Positions 43,018 through 52,348 of a stretch of DNA of 64,000 bases are shown here, in pieces. Source of the stretch: Pseudomonas migulae NBRC 103157 (lineage in GTDB: Bacteria > Pseudomonadota > Gammaproteobacteria > Pseudomonadales > Pseudomonadaceae). The stretch's first letter is position 1; the number at the start of each line of letters is the position of its first letter. Where the stretch lies: NCBI RefSeq assembly GCF_002091715.1, contig NZ_BDAG01000001.1, positions 248,001 to 312,000 of the forward strand, given 5' to 3'. Both the position numbers and the translations under genes were made by a program. The notes under the pieces are model-generated. The model ran no database searches and had not been told where the DNA came from. It worked only from the letters and a program-made list of their open reading frames with translations.

Positions 43018-45912
43018 ATGACCCTCAGCTCCGACCTGTCGGGCCCCACTGTGGAGCCCCGGGTTATCCGCAAACAGTACGCCATGGAAATGGCGGTCGA
43101 GCGCACGCGCCTGCTTTACCAGGGCTCGCTGCTGCCTACGCTGTTCATGCTGATCAATGGCCTGGTGTGTGCGGGATTGCTGTGGAGTCCGCAGCGCTAC
43201 TTCCTGGTCAGCGTCTGGCTGGTGTGGTTGTTGTCGTTGGTGGCGTTGCGGGTGATCCAGGTCGCCGCTTTCGATTCGGCCATTCCCAATCGTCAGGCGC
43301 ATCCGATCTGGCGTCGCATGTTTTTGCTGGGCTCGGCCATGACTGGCCTGACCCTCGCTGGCGCGGGCATCGCCCTGGTGCCTGCCGACAATTTCATCCA
43401 GCAAGCCTGGGTGTTCGGCCTGATCGGCGCGGCAGCGCTCTCGGCCAGCGTGGCCTACGCCGTCAGTCTGCCGGCCTTTCTATCCTTTACCTTGCCTTGT
43501 CTGTTGCCGGCCATCGCCTATTTATTCTGGGGCGGCGACCAGCAGGAACAGGGCTGGGGCTGGTTCGGGCTGATCTTGTTGGGGGCGTTGAGCGTGGTGG
43601 CCTGGCAGGTCAATCGGCTGATTGATCGCGGGTTGCTGCGACGTTTCCAGAATCAGGCACTGATCGAACACCTGCAGCAGACCCAAAGCCGTAGCGAACA
43701 GCTGAATCACGAACTGGCCAGGGAAATCGACCAGCGCCGTCGCGCCGAAGACGAGTTGCGCGAAATTCAGATCGGGCTTGAAAGCCGCGTCGCCCAGCGC
43801 AGCCTGGAACTGGACGCCGCCAACCAGGCCTTGAGCAAAAGTGAAGCGCGCCTGGCGCTGGCCTTGCAGGCCAGTGAGCTGGGGCTATGGGACTGGAACC
43901 TGCAAACCGACGAAGTCCATCACACCCATATCCAGGAATTGTTCGGCCTGGAGCCGGAGTTCGTGACGGCCATGTTGCGTCACCTCAAGCCGCGCCTGCA
44001 CCCCGAGGATTTACCATCGCTGAAGCGCGCGCTGGTCGAGCATTTGAAGGGGCGCAGCGAGGACTATCAGATTGAATACCGCGTGCGCCATGGCGATGGT
44101 CATTGGGTCTGGATCGAAGACCGCGGCCGAGCGGTTGAGCGTAGCGAAAGCGGCCGGGTGATCCGCATGGTCGGCACCCGCCGTGACATCAGTGCCAGCA
44201 AGAGCCTGGAAGCGCAGCAGCAATTGGCCGCGACGGTGTTCGAGGCGGCCAGCGAAGGCATCATGATTTTCGATCCGAATTACGCGCTCATCGCGGTCAA
44301 CCAGGCGTTCAGCCGCTTGACGGGCTATGACACCGACGACATGCTCGGACGCAATGTGGTGGAGTTGCCATGCAGTCGCGACGCCCGTCGCCACTACGGG
44401 GCGATTCATCAGGCGCTGGAGCAACACGGCAGTTGGCAGGGCGAACTGGTGGAAACCCGCAAGAACGGCGAACTGTATCCGCAATGGCTGCAACTCAATA
44501 CCGTGCGCGATGCGCGGGGGAATGTCAGCCATATCGTCGGTTTCTTCGCCGATCTCTCGGCGCGGCGCGAATCCGAAGAGCGCATGCGTTACCTGACTCA
44601 CTACGACGAACTGACGGGGCTGGCCAATCGTTCGTTGTTCCGCGAGCGCTTGCGCGAGGCCCATCAGCGCGTGCGCCAGGGCGGGCGTAGTCTGGCGTTG
44701 TTGCACATCAACCTGGACCGCTTCAAGTTACTCAACGACAGCCTTGGCCATGAAATTGCTGACCAGCTGTTGCAGAAGATGGCTCGGCGCCTGGTCAATG
44801 CGTTGCCGGAAGCAGACACCATTGCGCGATTGTCCGGCGATGAGTTCGCGGTGCTGTTCGATACTTACGGCAGCCTCTCAAGCCTGGCGCGAGTGGCAAC
44901 GCGCCTATCGACCAAATTGCGTGTGCCGGTGACCGTCGACGGGCATGAGCTGGTCGTCAGCGCCTCCATGGGCATCAGCATGTTGCCGGATAACGCCCGG
45001 GAAATTTCCGCGCTGGTGAGCCAGTCGAACATGGCGATGCAACATGCCAAACACCTGGGCGGCAACAACTTCCAGTTCTACACCGACAGCCTGCAAGCCA
45101 GCACGCTCGAGCGCTTGCAGCTGGAAAACCAGCTGCGTAAAGCCATTGAAGAGAAGCAGCTGAAGGTGTTTTACCAACCGAAACTCTGCCTCGCCACGGG
45201 CCGGCTGAATGCCGCCGAGGCTTTGGTGCGCTGGGATCACCCCACCATGGGCAGCGTGCCGCCAGGAGACTTTATCGGCCTGGCCGAAGAAACCGGACTG
45301 ATCGGCCCGATCGGCGAGTTCGTTTTGCGTCAGGCGTGCTGGCAGGCCTGTGAATGGCAGCGTCAGGGGCTGGAACCGATTCGGGTGTCGGTCAATTTGT
45401 CGGTGCATCAGTTGCGACAGGGCAAGCTGGTCAGCCTGGTGCGCCAAGTGTTGGAGGAAACCGGCCTGGCGCCGCACTACCTCGAACTGGAGCTCACGGA
45501 AAGCCAGTTGCTGGACAGCGTCGAACACATCATCGCGACCTTCCAGCAGTTGCGTGATCTGGGTGTGAAGCTGGCCATCGACGATTTTGGCACCGGGTAT
45601 TCGTCCCTGAGCTACCTCAAGCGTATTCCGGTGGATTACGTGAAGATCGATCAGGCGTTTATCCGCGGTCTGGGAGAGGGGAGCGTGGATGCGGCGATTA
45701 CCCGGGCGATCATTGCGATGGCTCACGGGTTGTCATTGAAGGTTGTGGCTGAAGGTGTGGAGCGGTCGGAGCAGCTTGAGTTCTTGAAGGTTGAACGCTG
45801 TGATGAAGTGCAGGGCTATCTGATCAGTCGCCCGATAGAAGCGGGTGGGTTGGCGGACCTTTTGCGAGCGCAGCCCGCCCACGTCGCACAATCAGACCTT
45901 CCCCCCACGTGA
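43018..45912 (+). CDS. membrane PAS-PAS-GGDEF-EAL cyclic-di-GMP protein
   Basis: The 964-residue protein has an N-terminal membrane sensor (about residues 35-195, five helices), a coiled coil (about 215-265), two PAS domains (about 275-395 and 400-520), a GGDEF domain and an EAL domain. The GGDEF site reads SGDEF (S606), so the first glycine is lost and diguanylate cyclase activity is uncertain; SGDEF can be active in some proteins. The EAL domain looks complete: EALVRW (E734), LELTES, IDDFGTGYSS, KIDQAF and VAEGVE. Phosphodiesterase activity is therefore likely. Equivalent to PA5442. The start at 43018 lacks a strong ribosome site; GTG at 42955 is an alternative. Confidence 0.88.
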   Translation: MTLSSDLSGPTVEPRVIRKQYAMEMAVERTRLLYQGSLLPTLFMLINGLVCAGLLWSPQRYFLVSVWLVWLLSLVALRVIQVAAFDSAIPNRQAHPIWRRMFLLGSAMTGLTLAGAGIALVPADNFIQQAWVFGLIGAAALSASVAYAVSLPAFLSFTLPCLLPAIAYLFWGGDQQEQGWGWFGLILLGALSVVAWQVNRLIDRGLLRRFQNQALIEHLQQTQSRSEQLNHELAREIDQRRRAEDELREIQIGLESRVAQRSLELDAANQALSKSEARLALALQASELGLWDWNLQTDEVHHTHIQELFGLEPEFVTAMLRHLKPRLHPEDLPSLKRALVEHLKGRSEDYQIEYRVRHGDGHWVWIEDRGRAVERSESGRVIRMVGTRRDISASKSLEAQQQLAATVFEAASEGIMIFDPNYALIAVNQAFSRLTGYDTDDMLGRNVVELPCSRDARRHYGAIHQALEQHGSWQGELVETRKNGELYPQWLQLNTVRDARGNVSHIVGFFADLSARRESEERMRYLTHYDELTGLANRSLFRERLREAHQRVRQGGRSLALLHINLDRFKLLNDSLGHEIADQLLQKMARRLVNALPEADTIARLSGDEFAVLFDTYGSLSSLARVATRLSTKLRVPVTVDGHELVVSASMGISMLPDNAREISALVSQSNMAMQHAKHLGGNNFQFYTDSLQASTLERLQLENQLRKAIEEKQLKVFYQPKLCLATGRLNAAEALVRWDHPTMGSVPPGDFIGLAEETGLIGPIGEFVLRQACWQACEWQRQGLEPIRVSVNLSVHQLRQGKLVSLVRQVLEETGLAPHYLELELTESQLLDSVEHIIATFQQLRDLGVKLAIDDFGTGYSSLSYLKRIPVDYVKIDQAFIRGLGEGSVDAAITRAIIAMAHGLSLKVVAEGVERSEQLEFLKVERCDEVQGYLISRPIEAGGLADLLRAQPAHVAQSDLPPT

Positions 45913-45936
45913 AGTGACGGGAAGGCGTTTACAGGC

Positions 45937-46251
45937 TTAGTGTGTAATCAGGACATCATCGATGTGGTGAATCTGTTCACCTTTATAGAAGATGCTCACG
46001 CCGGAAACATTAGAATTGCCCAGTGCTTTGTATTCGACAACTTTATCCGTTTCAACGGGCAGCGAAACGTCGTTGGAAGTTTCAAGAAGCAACTCCAGTC
46101 GCAGATCCAAGGACTTGTCCTGAATATCGGTCATCACCAGTTTAGGGGTGATGCCTGTGTGTGCGACGGTTACAGTGCCGAAGGCGCGGAAAGAAGCTGC
46201 GCCGGGCATGCGGTCAATTTGTGCGGTCCAGTTTTTGGTTTTAATGCTCAT
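45937..46251 (-). CDS. small hypothetical protein (Pseudomonas-specific)
   Basis: I do not recognise a characterised family. The 104-residue protein starts MSIKTKNWTAQIDRMPGAAS after a strong AAAGGAG. It contains alternating polar and hydrophobic residues with DLRLELLLETSNDVSLPVE and VSGVSIFYKGEQIHHIDDVL, which suggest a small beta-sandwich. It has no signal peptide, cysteine or membrane helix. Similar short proteins occur in several copies in pseudomonads. It is monocistronic with an AT-rich upstream region, which suggests strong regulation. Confidence 0.7.
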   Translation of the reverse strand: MSIKTKNWTAQIDRMPGAASFRAFGTVTVAHTGITPKLVMTDIQDKSLDLRLELLLETSNDVSLPVETDKVVEYKALGNSNVSGVSIFYKGEQIHHIDDVLITH

Positions 46252-46544
46252 GGTGTGGAACTCCTTTAATTAAGTTTGATTGCTTCCTGCACGATTAAAG
46301 TAACGAGGAGAAGTTGTTTTTGGAAGAGGCTTGTTAGTTGCATTTGTAAGTTCAAGTGTTTCATTTGTTTGTTCTTATAACAACTAAGCTCCGGGAACTT
46401 CGATCAGGTCGTTCCGGGGTGGTTGTCAGCTTCAAGGGGGAGGCTTCGGTTGCGCTGAAGCGCTGACAATGAGTGCTACATGGAGCGCGCACGCCTGAAA
46501 ACGAGGGATTCGGTTACGCATTGAGCAGGCAAAAAGCCGATTCA
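46252..46544. promoter_or_regulatory. AT-rich divergent promoter region
   Basis: About 290 bp separate the small hypothetical gene from the RpiR operator. The left part is notably AT-rich (TTTGTTTGTTCTTATAAC near 46363-46380) and could hold promoters for the leftward gene. No coding frame or RNA could be recognised. Confidence 0.35.
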
Positions 46545-46559
46545 TGTAGTATAACTACA
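46545..46559. promoter_or_regulatory. HexR-type operator upstream of the RpiR regulator
   Basis: TGTAGTATAACTACA is a perfect palindrome with six-base arms and matches the HexR consensus TGTARTWWWAYTACA. It lies 46 bp before the TTG start of the RpiR family gene, so the regulator probably represses itself. Confidence 0.7.
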
Positions 46560-46605
46560 AACTTGCTACATCCCCGGCGCCTGCCAATAACAAAGAGTCC
46601 AGACC

Positions 46606-47472
46606 TTGAATCTGCTGCAACACATCGCCCAGTCACGCCACCTGTTACGCAAGTCGGAGCTGAAGGTCGCCGACCACGTGCTGCTTGATCCAGCGGCGGT
46701 GATGCACAGTTCCATGGCCGACCTGGCCCACAGCGTAGGCATCAGCGAGCCGACCATCGTACGGTTCTGCCGCGCCATTGGTTGTTCAGGGTTTCAGGAT
46801 CTGAAACTGAAGCTGGCGCAGAGCCTCGCGGCCGGTGCGAGCTTCGGCCAGTTTGCAATCCATGAAGACGATTCGGTCGCCGACTACAGCCTGAAAATTT
46901 TCGACACCACCTTGCACACCCTGATGGAAGTTCGCGAGAAGCTCGATCCGGTGGAGTTGCAGCGTGCGGTGTCGCTCATGTCCCAGGCTCAGCGTGTCGA
47001 GTTCTACGGTTTTGGTGCCTCAGGTGCCGTGGCTGCGGATGCCCAGCACAAGTTCTTCCGTTTGCTGCTGACAGCGGCGGCGTATTCCGACCCGCACATG
47101 CAGGCGATGTCGGCGGTCACGTTGAAGCCCACCGACGTGGCGATCTGCATTTCCCAGTCCGGGCGTTCCAAAGACCTGTTGATCACCGCGAACCTGGTGC
47201 GCGAAAGCGGCGCCTCGCTGATCACCTTGTGCCCGAGCCAGACGCCATTGGCCGAACTGTCGACCGTCAACCTGGCGATCGACGTGCACGAAGACACCGA
47301 AATCTATACGCCGTTGACCTCGCGCATCGCCCATCTGGTGGTGATCGACGTGCTGGCGATGGGTGTGGCCATGGCGCGCGGGCCGAGCCTGGTCAACCAC
47401 CTCAAGAGCGTTAAACGCAGCCTTCGCAGCTTGCGGTTGTCGCCCAAATCGGTGAAAGCCCTCGACGACTGA
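46606..47472 (+). CDS. RpiR/HexR family transcriptional regulator
   Basis: The 288-residue protein has an N-terminal HTH_6 domain (residues 1-78; MADLAHSVGISEPTIVRFCR) and a SIS sugar-phosphate-binding domain (about 120-260; VEFYGFGASGAVAADAQHKF; CISQSGRSKDLLITANLVRESGAS; EDTEIYTPLTSRIAHLVVID). HexR proteins release DNA on binding 2-keto-3-deoxy-6-phosphogluconate and control central sugar metabolism. This copy is not next to zwf/edd and corresponds to the second RpiR-type gene near the pyc locus (PA5438). It starts at TTG. A perfect HexR-like palindrome upstream suggests autoregulation; control of pyruvate carboxylase is possible. Confidence 0.88.
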   Translation: MNLLQHIAQSRHLLRKSELKVADHVLLDPAAVMHSSMADLAHSVGISEPTIVRFCRAIGCSGFQDLKLKLAQSLAAGASFGQFAIHEDDSVADYSLKIFDTTLHTLMEVREKLDPVELQRAVSLMSQAQRVEFYGFGASGAVAADAQHKFFRLLLTAAAYSDPHMQAMSAVTLKPTDVAICISQSGRSKDLLITANLVRESGASLITLCPSQTPLAELSTVNLAIDVHEDTEIYTPLTSRIAHLVVIDVLAMGVAMARGPSLVNHLKSVKRSLRSLRLSPKSVKALDD

Positions 47473-47491
47473 TTTGACCTGACATCGCCGG

Positions 47492-47512
47492 AAGGTCGTT
47501 CCGACCTTTTCG
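47492..47512 (+). terminator. intrinsic terminator of the RpiR gene
   Basis: AAGGTCG-TTC-CGACCTT followed by TT forms a seven-base stem hairpin 20 bp after the stop codon at 47472. It runs straight into a REP element, which may strengthen it. Confidence 0.6.
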
Positions 47513-47571
47513 CGAGCAAGCCCGCTCCCACAGGAGACCGCGATCAAATGTGGGAGCGGGCTTGCTCGCGA
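47510..47571. repeat. REP palindrome pair
   Basis: TCGCGAGCAAGCCCGCTCCC (47510 onward) and its reverse complement ending at 47571 flank an 18-bp loop. Same REP family as 11681-11756. Confidence 0.85.
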
Positions 47572-47693
47572 AGGCGTCCTCAAAAGCGCCACATCTACTC
47601 TGCAATATTCACATCGCTGTAACGCGCAAGCCGCCAAACCGTCATCCCCCGCGCCCATCCTGTAACTCCCGTAATCGCCTTGGGAGACTCGAA

Positions 47694-47903
47694 ATGGCCC
47701 AGCCCTACGAAGAACGCAACAGCGCCGTCAAAACCCGTCGTCAGCAAGAAGACCAGCGCCGCATGGAATTTCGCCGCGCCATCGAAGATCGCTGCGAGCG
47801 CCGCCAGTTGCTGGCAGAGATCGGCGACTTTCCTGATCTGGAACTCAACTACTGGCAGGCTGCGCCCGCAACTTCCCGTCGAAACGCTCAACCAGGGCGC
47901 TGA
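47694..47903 (+). CDS. PA3496-family small putative envelope-integrity protein
   Basis: The 69-residue, strongly charged protein (EERNSAVKTRRQQEDQRRME, then AIEDRCERRQLL and IGDFPDLELNYW) matches the small PA3496-like family of pseudomonads, sometimes labelled envelope integrity. There is no signal peptide or membrane helix. The ATG follows TTGGGAGAC. Its last 59 bp overlap the 3' end of the convergent pycR gene, which slightly extends its C-terminus compared with relatives. The role is not established. Confidence 0.72.
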   Translation: MAQPYEERNSAVKTRRQQEDQRRMEFRRAIEDRCERRQLLAEIGDFPDLELNYWQAAPATSRRNAQPGR

Positions 47904-48807
47904 TCTGCACCCGTTCGCTGCGGATAAACGCAAGGAATGCGTGGGCCACCGGCGACAGCCGTTTGGCCTTGGCCTGCACCAGGCACCAACTGCGAAACAG
48001 CGGCAGCTCTTCGACCGGTAATTCGATCAATCCACCGGTCGCCAACTCCAGGTTCAGGGCGTGGCGCGTCAACAGCGCGACGCCCAGACCCGCCAACACA
48101 CATTCACGTTGGGCTTCGGCCGATGCCACCTCCTGGGTCTGGTTGAAGTGCACGCGTTTTTCCTTGAAATACTCTTCGCACGCCAGTCGCGTTCCCGAGC
48201 CGGGCTCGCGCAGCAGCAGCGTGTAGGGTTCGAGGTCCTGCAGGCGCAGCGGCCCCATGTGGCACAGCGGATGATCCGGTGGCGCCACGGCGACGATCGG
48301 GTTGTTGAGGAACGGCAGAAACTCCAGCCCCATGTCCTGAGGCACCATGGACATGATCACCAGGTCATCGCGGTTGTCGGAGAGACGCCGAATCACCTGC
48401 CCACGGTTGACCACGGTCAGTTGCAGGTTCACTTCCGGATGCTGGCGTTTGAACGCGGCAAACAGGTGCGGCACGAAATACTTGGCGCTGGATTCCACCG
48501 CGAGCTTCAGCTGGCCCTGCAATGAACCCTGCATGTCCGAGAGCTGCATGTCGAGGTTTTCCAGGCGGCCGAAAATGTCCCGGCTGGCGCGTTGCAGGGC
48601 TTCGGCGGCCTCCGTCATGTAGAGTTTTTTGCCGACGTAATCGAACAGCGGCTGGCCGATCAGCTCCTCGAGTTGACGAATCTGCAGGCTCACGGCAGGT
48701 TGTGTGAGCGACATTTCGTCCGCTGCGCGGCTGTAGGATCGCAAATCACAGACTTCATTGAAGATCTGCAATTGACGCAATGTCATACGCATCAATGACT
48801 TACGCAT
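47845..48807 (-). CDS. pycR: LysR family regulator PycR
   Basis: This 320-residue LysR protein has the HTH (residues about 8-67; TLRQLQIFNEVCDLRSYSRA, MSLTQPAVSLQIRQLEELIG) and an effector domain (about 95-300). It is divergent from the biotin carboxylase subunit gene, as PA5437 (PycR) is in P. aeruginosa, where it affects lipid metabolism and virulence. It most likely controls the pyruvate carboxylase genes through the 190-bp AT-rich gap. An internal start at MRMTLRQL (48792) is possible; the longer form is kept here. Confidence 0.9.
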   Translation of the reverse strand: MRKSLMRMTLRQLQIFNEVCDLRSYSRAADEMSLTQPAVSLQIRQLEELIGQPLFDYVGKKLYMTEAAEALQRASRDIFGRLENLDMQLSDMQGSLQGQLKLAVESSAKYFVPHLFAAFKRQHPEVNLQLTVVNRGQVIRRLSDNRDDLVIMSMVPQDMGLEFLPFLNNPIVAVAPPDHPLCHMGPLRLQDLEPYTLLLREPGSGTRLACEEYFKEKRVHFNQTQEVASAEAQRECVLAGLGVALLTRHALNLELATGGLIELPVEELPLFRSWCLVQAKAKRLSPVAHAFLAFIRSERVQISALVERFDGKLRAQPASS

Positions 48808-48997
48808 TTTCTACACGCTCTCGAACCAGGCTGACGGTTCAACTATAAGTCTTTACTTATGCCTAACCCAATAATTAATCATTTTTGTTAATCCCTTGCG
48901 GGGGCTAGTGTGGGGCTGCGACTAAATCGAAACATTTAGTCACGCGTCGACCTCCTCTAGCAGGTCGTGGGTACCACCGGCTCAAGGGAAATTCCAA
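48808..48997. promoter_or_regulatory. pycR-pycA divergent control region
   Basis: The 190-bp gap has an AT-rich core (about 48843-48895, including AATAATTAATCATTTTTGTT) suited to promoters and LysR binding. A T-N11-A type LysR site cannot be singled out with confidence. A GTG starts pycA at 48998. Confidence 0.45.
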
Positions 48998-50413
48998 GTG
49001 ATAACAAAGATCCTGATCGCCAACCGTGGTGAGATTGCCGTACGAATCGTGCGTGCCTGCGCCGAAATGGGCATTCGCTCGGTCGCGATCTATTCCGATG
49101 CCGACCGTCATGCCTTGCATGTGAAACGCGCGGATGAAGCCCACAGCATCGGTGCCGAGCCACTGGCCGGTTACCTGAATGCGCGCAAGCTGGTGAATCT
49201 GGCGGTAGAGACCGGTTGTGATGCGTTGCATCCCGGCTACGGTTTCCTCTCGGAAAACGCTGAGCTGGCAGATATCTGCGCAGAGCGCGGTATCAAGTTC
49301 ATCGGTCCATCGGCTGAAGTGATTCGCCGCATGGGCGACAAGACTGAAGCCCGTCGCAGCATGATCAAGGCGGGTGTACCCGTCACCCCGGGGACCGAAG
49401 GCAACGTCGCGGGCATCGAGGAAGCTCTGGTCGAAGGCGATCGTATCGGTTATCCGGTGATGCTCAAGGCAACTTCCGGTGGTGGTGGCCGCGGTATCCG
49501 TCGCTGCGACAGCCGGGAAGAGCTTGAACAAGCATTCCCTCGGGTCATTTCCGAAGCCACCAAGGCTTTTGGTTCTGCGGAAGTGTTCCTGGAAAAATGC
49601 ATCGTCAATCCGAAACACATCGAAGCGCAGATTCTCGGCGACAGCTTTGGCAACGTGGTGCACCTGTTCGAGCGTGACTGCTCGATTCAGCGCCGCAACC
49701 AGAAGCTCATCGAAATCGCCCCGAGCCCGCAACTGACCCCGGAACAGCGCGCCTACATCGGTGACCTGTCGGTGCGTGCGGCCAAGGCGGTGGGTTACGA
49801 AAACGCCGGCACCGTGGAGTTCCTGCTCGCCGAGGGCGAGGTGTACTTCATGGAAATGAACACCCGGGTGCAGGTGGAACACACCATCACCGAAGAAATC
49901 ACCGGCATCGATATTGTGCGCGAGCAGATCCGCATCGCGTCCGGCCTGCCGCTTTCGGTGAAACAGGAAGACATCCAGCACCGCGGTTTTGCGCTGCAGT
50001 TCCGGATCAACGCCGAAGACCCGAAGAACAACTTCCTGCCGAGCTTCGGCAAGATCACCCGTTACTACGCGCCCGGCGGCCCCGGCGTGCGCACCGACAC
50101 AGCGATCTACACCGGCTACACCATTCCGCCTTTCTACGACTCCATGTGCCTGAAGCTGGTGGTGTGGGCGTTGACCTGGGAAGAGGCGATGGACCGTGGC
50201 TTGCGCGCCCTCGACGACATGCGTCTGCAGGGGGTCAAGACCACCGCCGCGTACTACCAGGAAATCCTGCGCAATCCGGAATTCCGTAGCGGCCAGTTCA
50301 ATACCAGCTTCGTTGAAAGCCACCCTGAACTGACCAACTATTCGATCAAGCGCAAACCCGAAGAGCTGGCCCTGGCCATCGCCGCCGCCATCGCCGCCCA
50401 CGCAGGCCTGTGA
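48998..50413 (+). CDS. pycA: pyruvate carboxylase subunit A (biotin carboxylase)
   Basis: This subunit carboxylates biotin using ATP and bicarbonate. The 471-residue protein shows KILIANRGEIAVRI, the PGYGFLSENAELA segment, the glycine-rich ATP loop KATSGGGGRGIRRC, the biotin-carboxylase EKC...HIEAQILGD, and the catalytic EMNTRVQVEHTITE. It begins at GTG. pycB follows after 11 bp, forming the two-subunit pyruvate (or oxaloacetate-type) carboxylase that refills the TCA cycle, as in P. aeruginosa PA5436-PA5435. Confidence 0.95.
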   Translation: MITKILIANRGEIAVRIVRACAEMGIRSVAIYSDADRHALHVKRADEAHSIGAEPLAGYLNARKLVNLAVETGCDALHPGYGFLSENAELADICAERGIKFIGPSAEVIRRMGDKTEARRSMIKAGVPVTPGTEGNVAGIEEALVEGDRIGYPVMLKATSGGGGRGIRRCDSREELEQAFPRVISEATKAFGSAEVFLEKCIVNPKHIEAQILGDSFGNVVHLFERDCSIQRRNQKLIEIAPSPQLTPEQRAYIGDLSVRAAKAVGYENAGTVEFLLAEGEVYFMEMNTRVQVEHTITEEITGIDIVREQIRIASGLPLSVKQEDIQHRGFALQFRINAEDPKNNFLPSFGKITRYYAPGGPGVRTDTAIYTGYTIPPFYDSMCLKLVVWALTWEEAMDRGLRALDDMRLQGVKTTAAYYQEILRNPEFRSGQFNTSFVESHPELTNYSIKRKPEELALAIAAAIAAHAGL

Positions 50414-50424
50414 GGAATATTCCA

Positions 50425-52233
50425 ATGACCAAGAAAATCCACGTTACCGACACAATCCTGCGCGACGCCCACCAATCGCTGCTCGCCACCCGCATGCGCA
50501 CCGAAGACATGCTGCCGATCTGCGACAAGCTCGACAAAGTCGGCTACTGGTCGCTGGAGTGCTGGGGCGGCGCGACCTTCGACGCTTGCGTACGTTTCCT
50601 GAAAGAAGACCCGTGGGAGCGTCTGCGTCAGCTGCGCGCTGCGCTGCCTAACACGCGCCTGCAAATGCTCTTGCGTGGCCAGAACCTGCTGGGCTACCGC
50701 CATTACAGCGACGACGTGGTCAAGGCTTTCGTCGCCAAGGCGGCGGTCAACGGCATCGACGTGTTCCGTATCTTCGATGCGATGAACGACGTGCGTAACC
50801 TGCGCGTCGCCATCGAAGCCGTAAAAGCGGCCGGTAAACACGCCCAGGGCACCATCGCGTACACCACCAGCCCGGTGCACACCATCGACGCGTTCGTTGC
50901 GCAAGCCAAGCAAATGGAAGCCATGGGTTGCGACTCGGTGGCAATCAAGGACATGGCTGGCCTGCTGACGCCATACGCCACCGGCGAATTGGTCAAGGCG
51001 TTGAAATCCGAGCAGTCGCTGCCGGTCTTCATCCACTCCCACGACACCGCTGGCCTGGCCACGATGTGCCAACTCAAGGCCATCGAAAACGGTGCCGATC
51101 ACATCGACACTGCGATCTCCAGTTTCGCCTCGGGCACCAGTCACCCAGGCACCGAGTCGATGGTTGCCGCCCTGAAAGGCAGCGAGTACGACACCGGCCT
51201 GAACCTGGAACTGCTGCAAGAGATCGGCCTGTACTTCTACGCCGTGCGCAAGAAATACCACCAGTTCGAAAGTGAATTCACCGCCGTCGACACCCGCGTG
51301 CAAGTCAACCAGGTACCGGGCGGGATGATCTCCAACCTGGCCAACCAGTTGAAAGAGCAGGGCGCCCTGAACCGCATGGCGGAAGTGCTGGCCGAAATCC
51401 CGCGGGTTCGTGAAGACCTCGGCTTCCCTCCGCTGGTGACCCCGACCTCGCAAATCGTCGGTACCCAGGCGTTTTTCAACGTGCTGGCCGGCGAGCGCTA
51501 CAAGACCATCACCAACGAAGTGAAGCTTTACCTGCAAGGCGGCTACGGCAAAGCGCCGGGCACCGTGAACGAAAAACTGCGTCGCCAGGCGATCGGCAGC
51601 GAAGACGTGATCGACGTCCGTCCTGCCGACTTGCTCAAGCCGGAAATGACCAAGCTGCGTGCCGAAATCGGCGCCGTGGCCAAGTCTGAAGAAGACGTGC
51701 TGACCTACGCCATGTTCCCGGACATCGGCCGCAAATTCCTCGAAGAACGTGCTGCCGGCACGCTGACTCCAGAAGTGCTGCTGCCAATTCCTGAGCCAGG
51801 TGGCGTGGCTTCGGCCGGTGGCGAAGGCGTGCCGACCGAGTTCGTTATCGACGTCCACGGTGAAACCTACCGCGTCGACATCACCGGTGTCGGCGTCAAG
51901 GCTGAAGGCAAGCGTCACTTCTACCTGTCCATCGACGGCATGCCGGAAGAAGTGGTGTTCGAACCGCTCAACGAATTCGTCAGCGGCGGCAGCAGCAAGC
52001 GCAAGCAAGCCACTGCACCGGGCCACGTCAGCACCACCATGCCGGGCAATATCGTCGACGTGCTGGTCAAGGAAGGCGACACCGTCAAAGCCGGCCAGGC
52101 CGTGCTGATCACCGAAGCGATGAAGATGGAAACCGAAGTCCAGGCGGCCATCGCCGGCAAGGTCACCGCCATCCACGTAGCCAAGGGTGACCGAGTGAAT
52201 CCGGGCGAAATCCTGATCGAGATCGAAGGCTGA
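50425..52233 (+). CDS. pycB: pyruvate carboxylase subunit B (carboxyltransferase plus biotin carrier)
   Basis: The 602-residue protein has an N-terminal carboxyltransferase TIM barrel (KIHVTDTILRDAHQSLLATR; WGGATFDACVRFL; IHSHDTAGLAT), a conserved PYC/OadA domain (about 310-460) and a C-terminal biotinyl domain. The biotin attachment motif EAMKMETEV lies near residue 567; the lysine between the methionines carries biotin. It moves CO2 from biotin to pyruvate, forming oxaloacetate. OadA-type decarboxylases share this layout, but no OadB/OadG genes follow, so a carboxylase is the better reading. A terminator lies 33 bp downstream. Confidence 0.94.
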   Translation: MTKKIHVTDTILRDAHQSLLATRMRTEDMLPICDKLDKVGYWSLECWGGATFDACVRFLKEDPWERLRQLRAALPNTRLQMLLRGQNLLGYRHYSDDVVKAFVAKAAVNGIDVFRIFDAMNDVRNLRVAIEAVKAAGKHAQGTIAYTTSPVHTIDAFVAQAKQMEAMGCDSVAIKDMAGLLTPYATGELVKALKSEQSLPVFIHSHDTAGLATMCQLKAIENGADHIDTAISSFASGTSHPGTESMVAALKGSEYDTGLNLELLQEIGLYFYAVRKKYHQFESEFTAVDTRVQVNQVPGGMISNLANQLKEQGALNRMAEVLAEIPRVREDLGFPPLVTPTSQIVGTQAFFNVLAGERYKTITNEVKLYLQGGYGKAPGTVNEKLRRQAIGSEDVIDVRPADLLKPEMTKLRAEIGAVAKSEEDVLTYAMFPDIGRKFLEERAAGTLTPEVLLPIPEPGGVASAGGEGVPTEFVIDVHGETYRVDITGVGVKAEGKRHFYLSIDGMPEEVVFEPLNEFVSGGSSKRKQATAPGHVSTTMPGNIVDVLVKEGDTVKAGQAVLITEAMKMETEVQAAIAGKVTAIHVAKGDRVNPGEILIEIEG

Positions 52234-52265
52234 GTTAACAGCCTCGATATAACGCTTTAAACCTC

Positions 52266-52293
52266 GGGGGGGCATGTGCTCCCCTTTTTTTTC
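52266..52293 (+). terminator. intrinsic terminator of pycAB
   Basis: A GC stem (GGGGGGCATGTGCTCCCC) runs into eight thymines. It closes the pycA-pycB transcript. Confidence 0.85.
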
Positions 52294-52348
52294 GCCCGGA
52301 GTTCGTGGCGCCACTCACCAATACTGTGGGAGCGGTGTCATTTGCTGA

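Noticed and set aside
48905..50425. 506-codon open frame antisense to pycA
   Set aside because: Shadow of biotin carboxylase with no ribosome site or known domain.
50338..52314. 658-codon open frame antisense to pycB
   Set aside because: Shadow frame opposite a complete pyruvate carboxylase subunit; His/Asp-rich composition is typical of such shadows.
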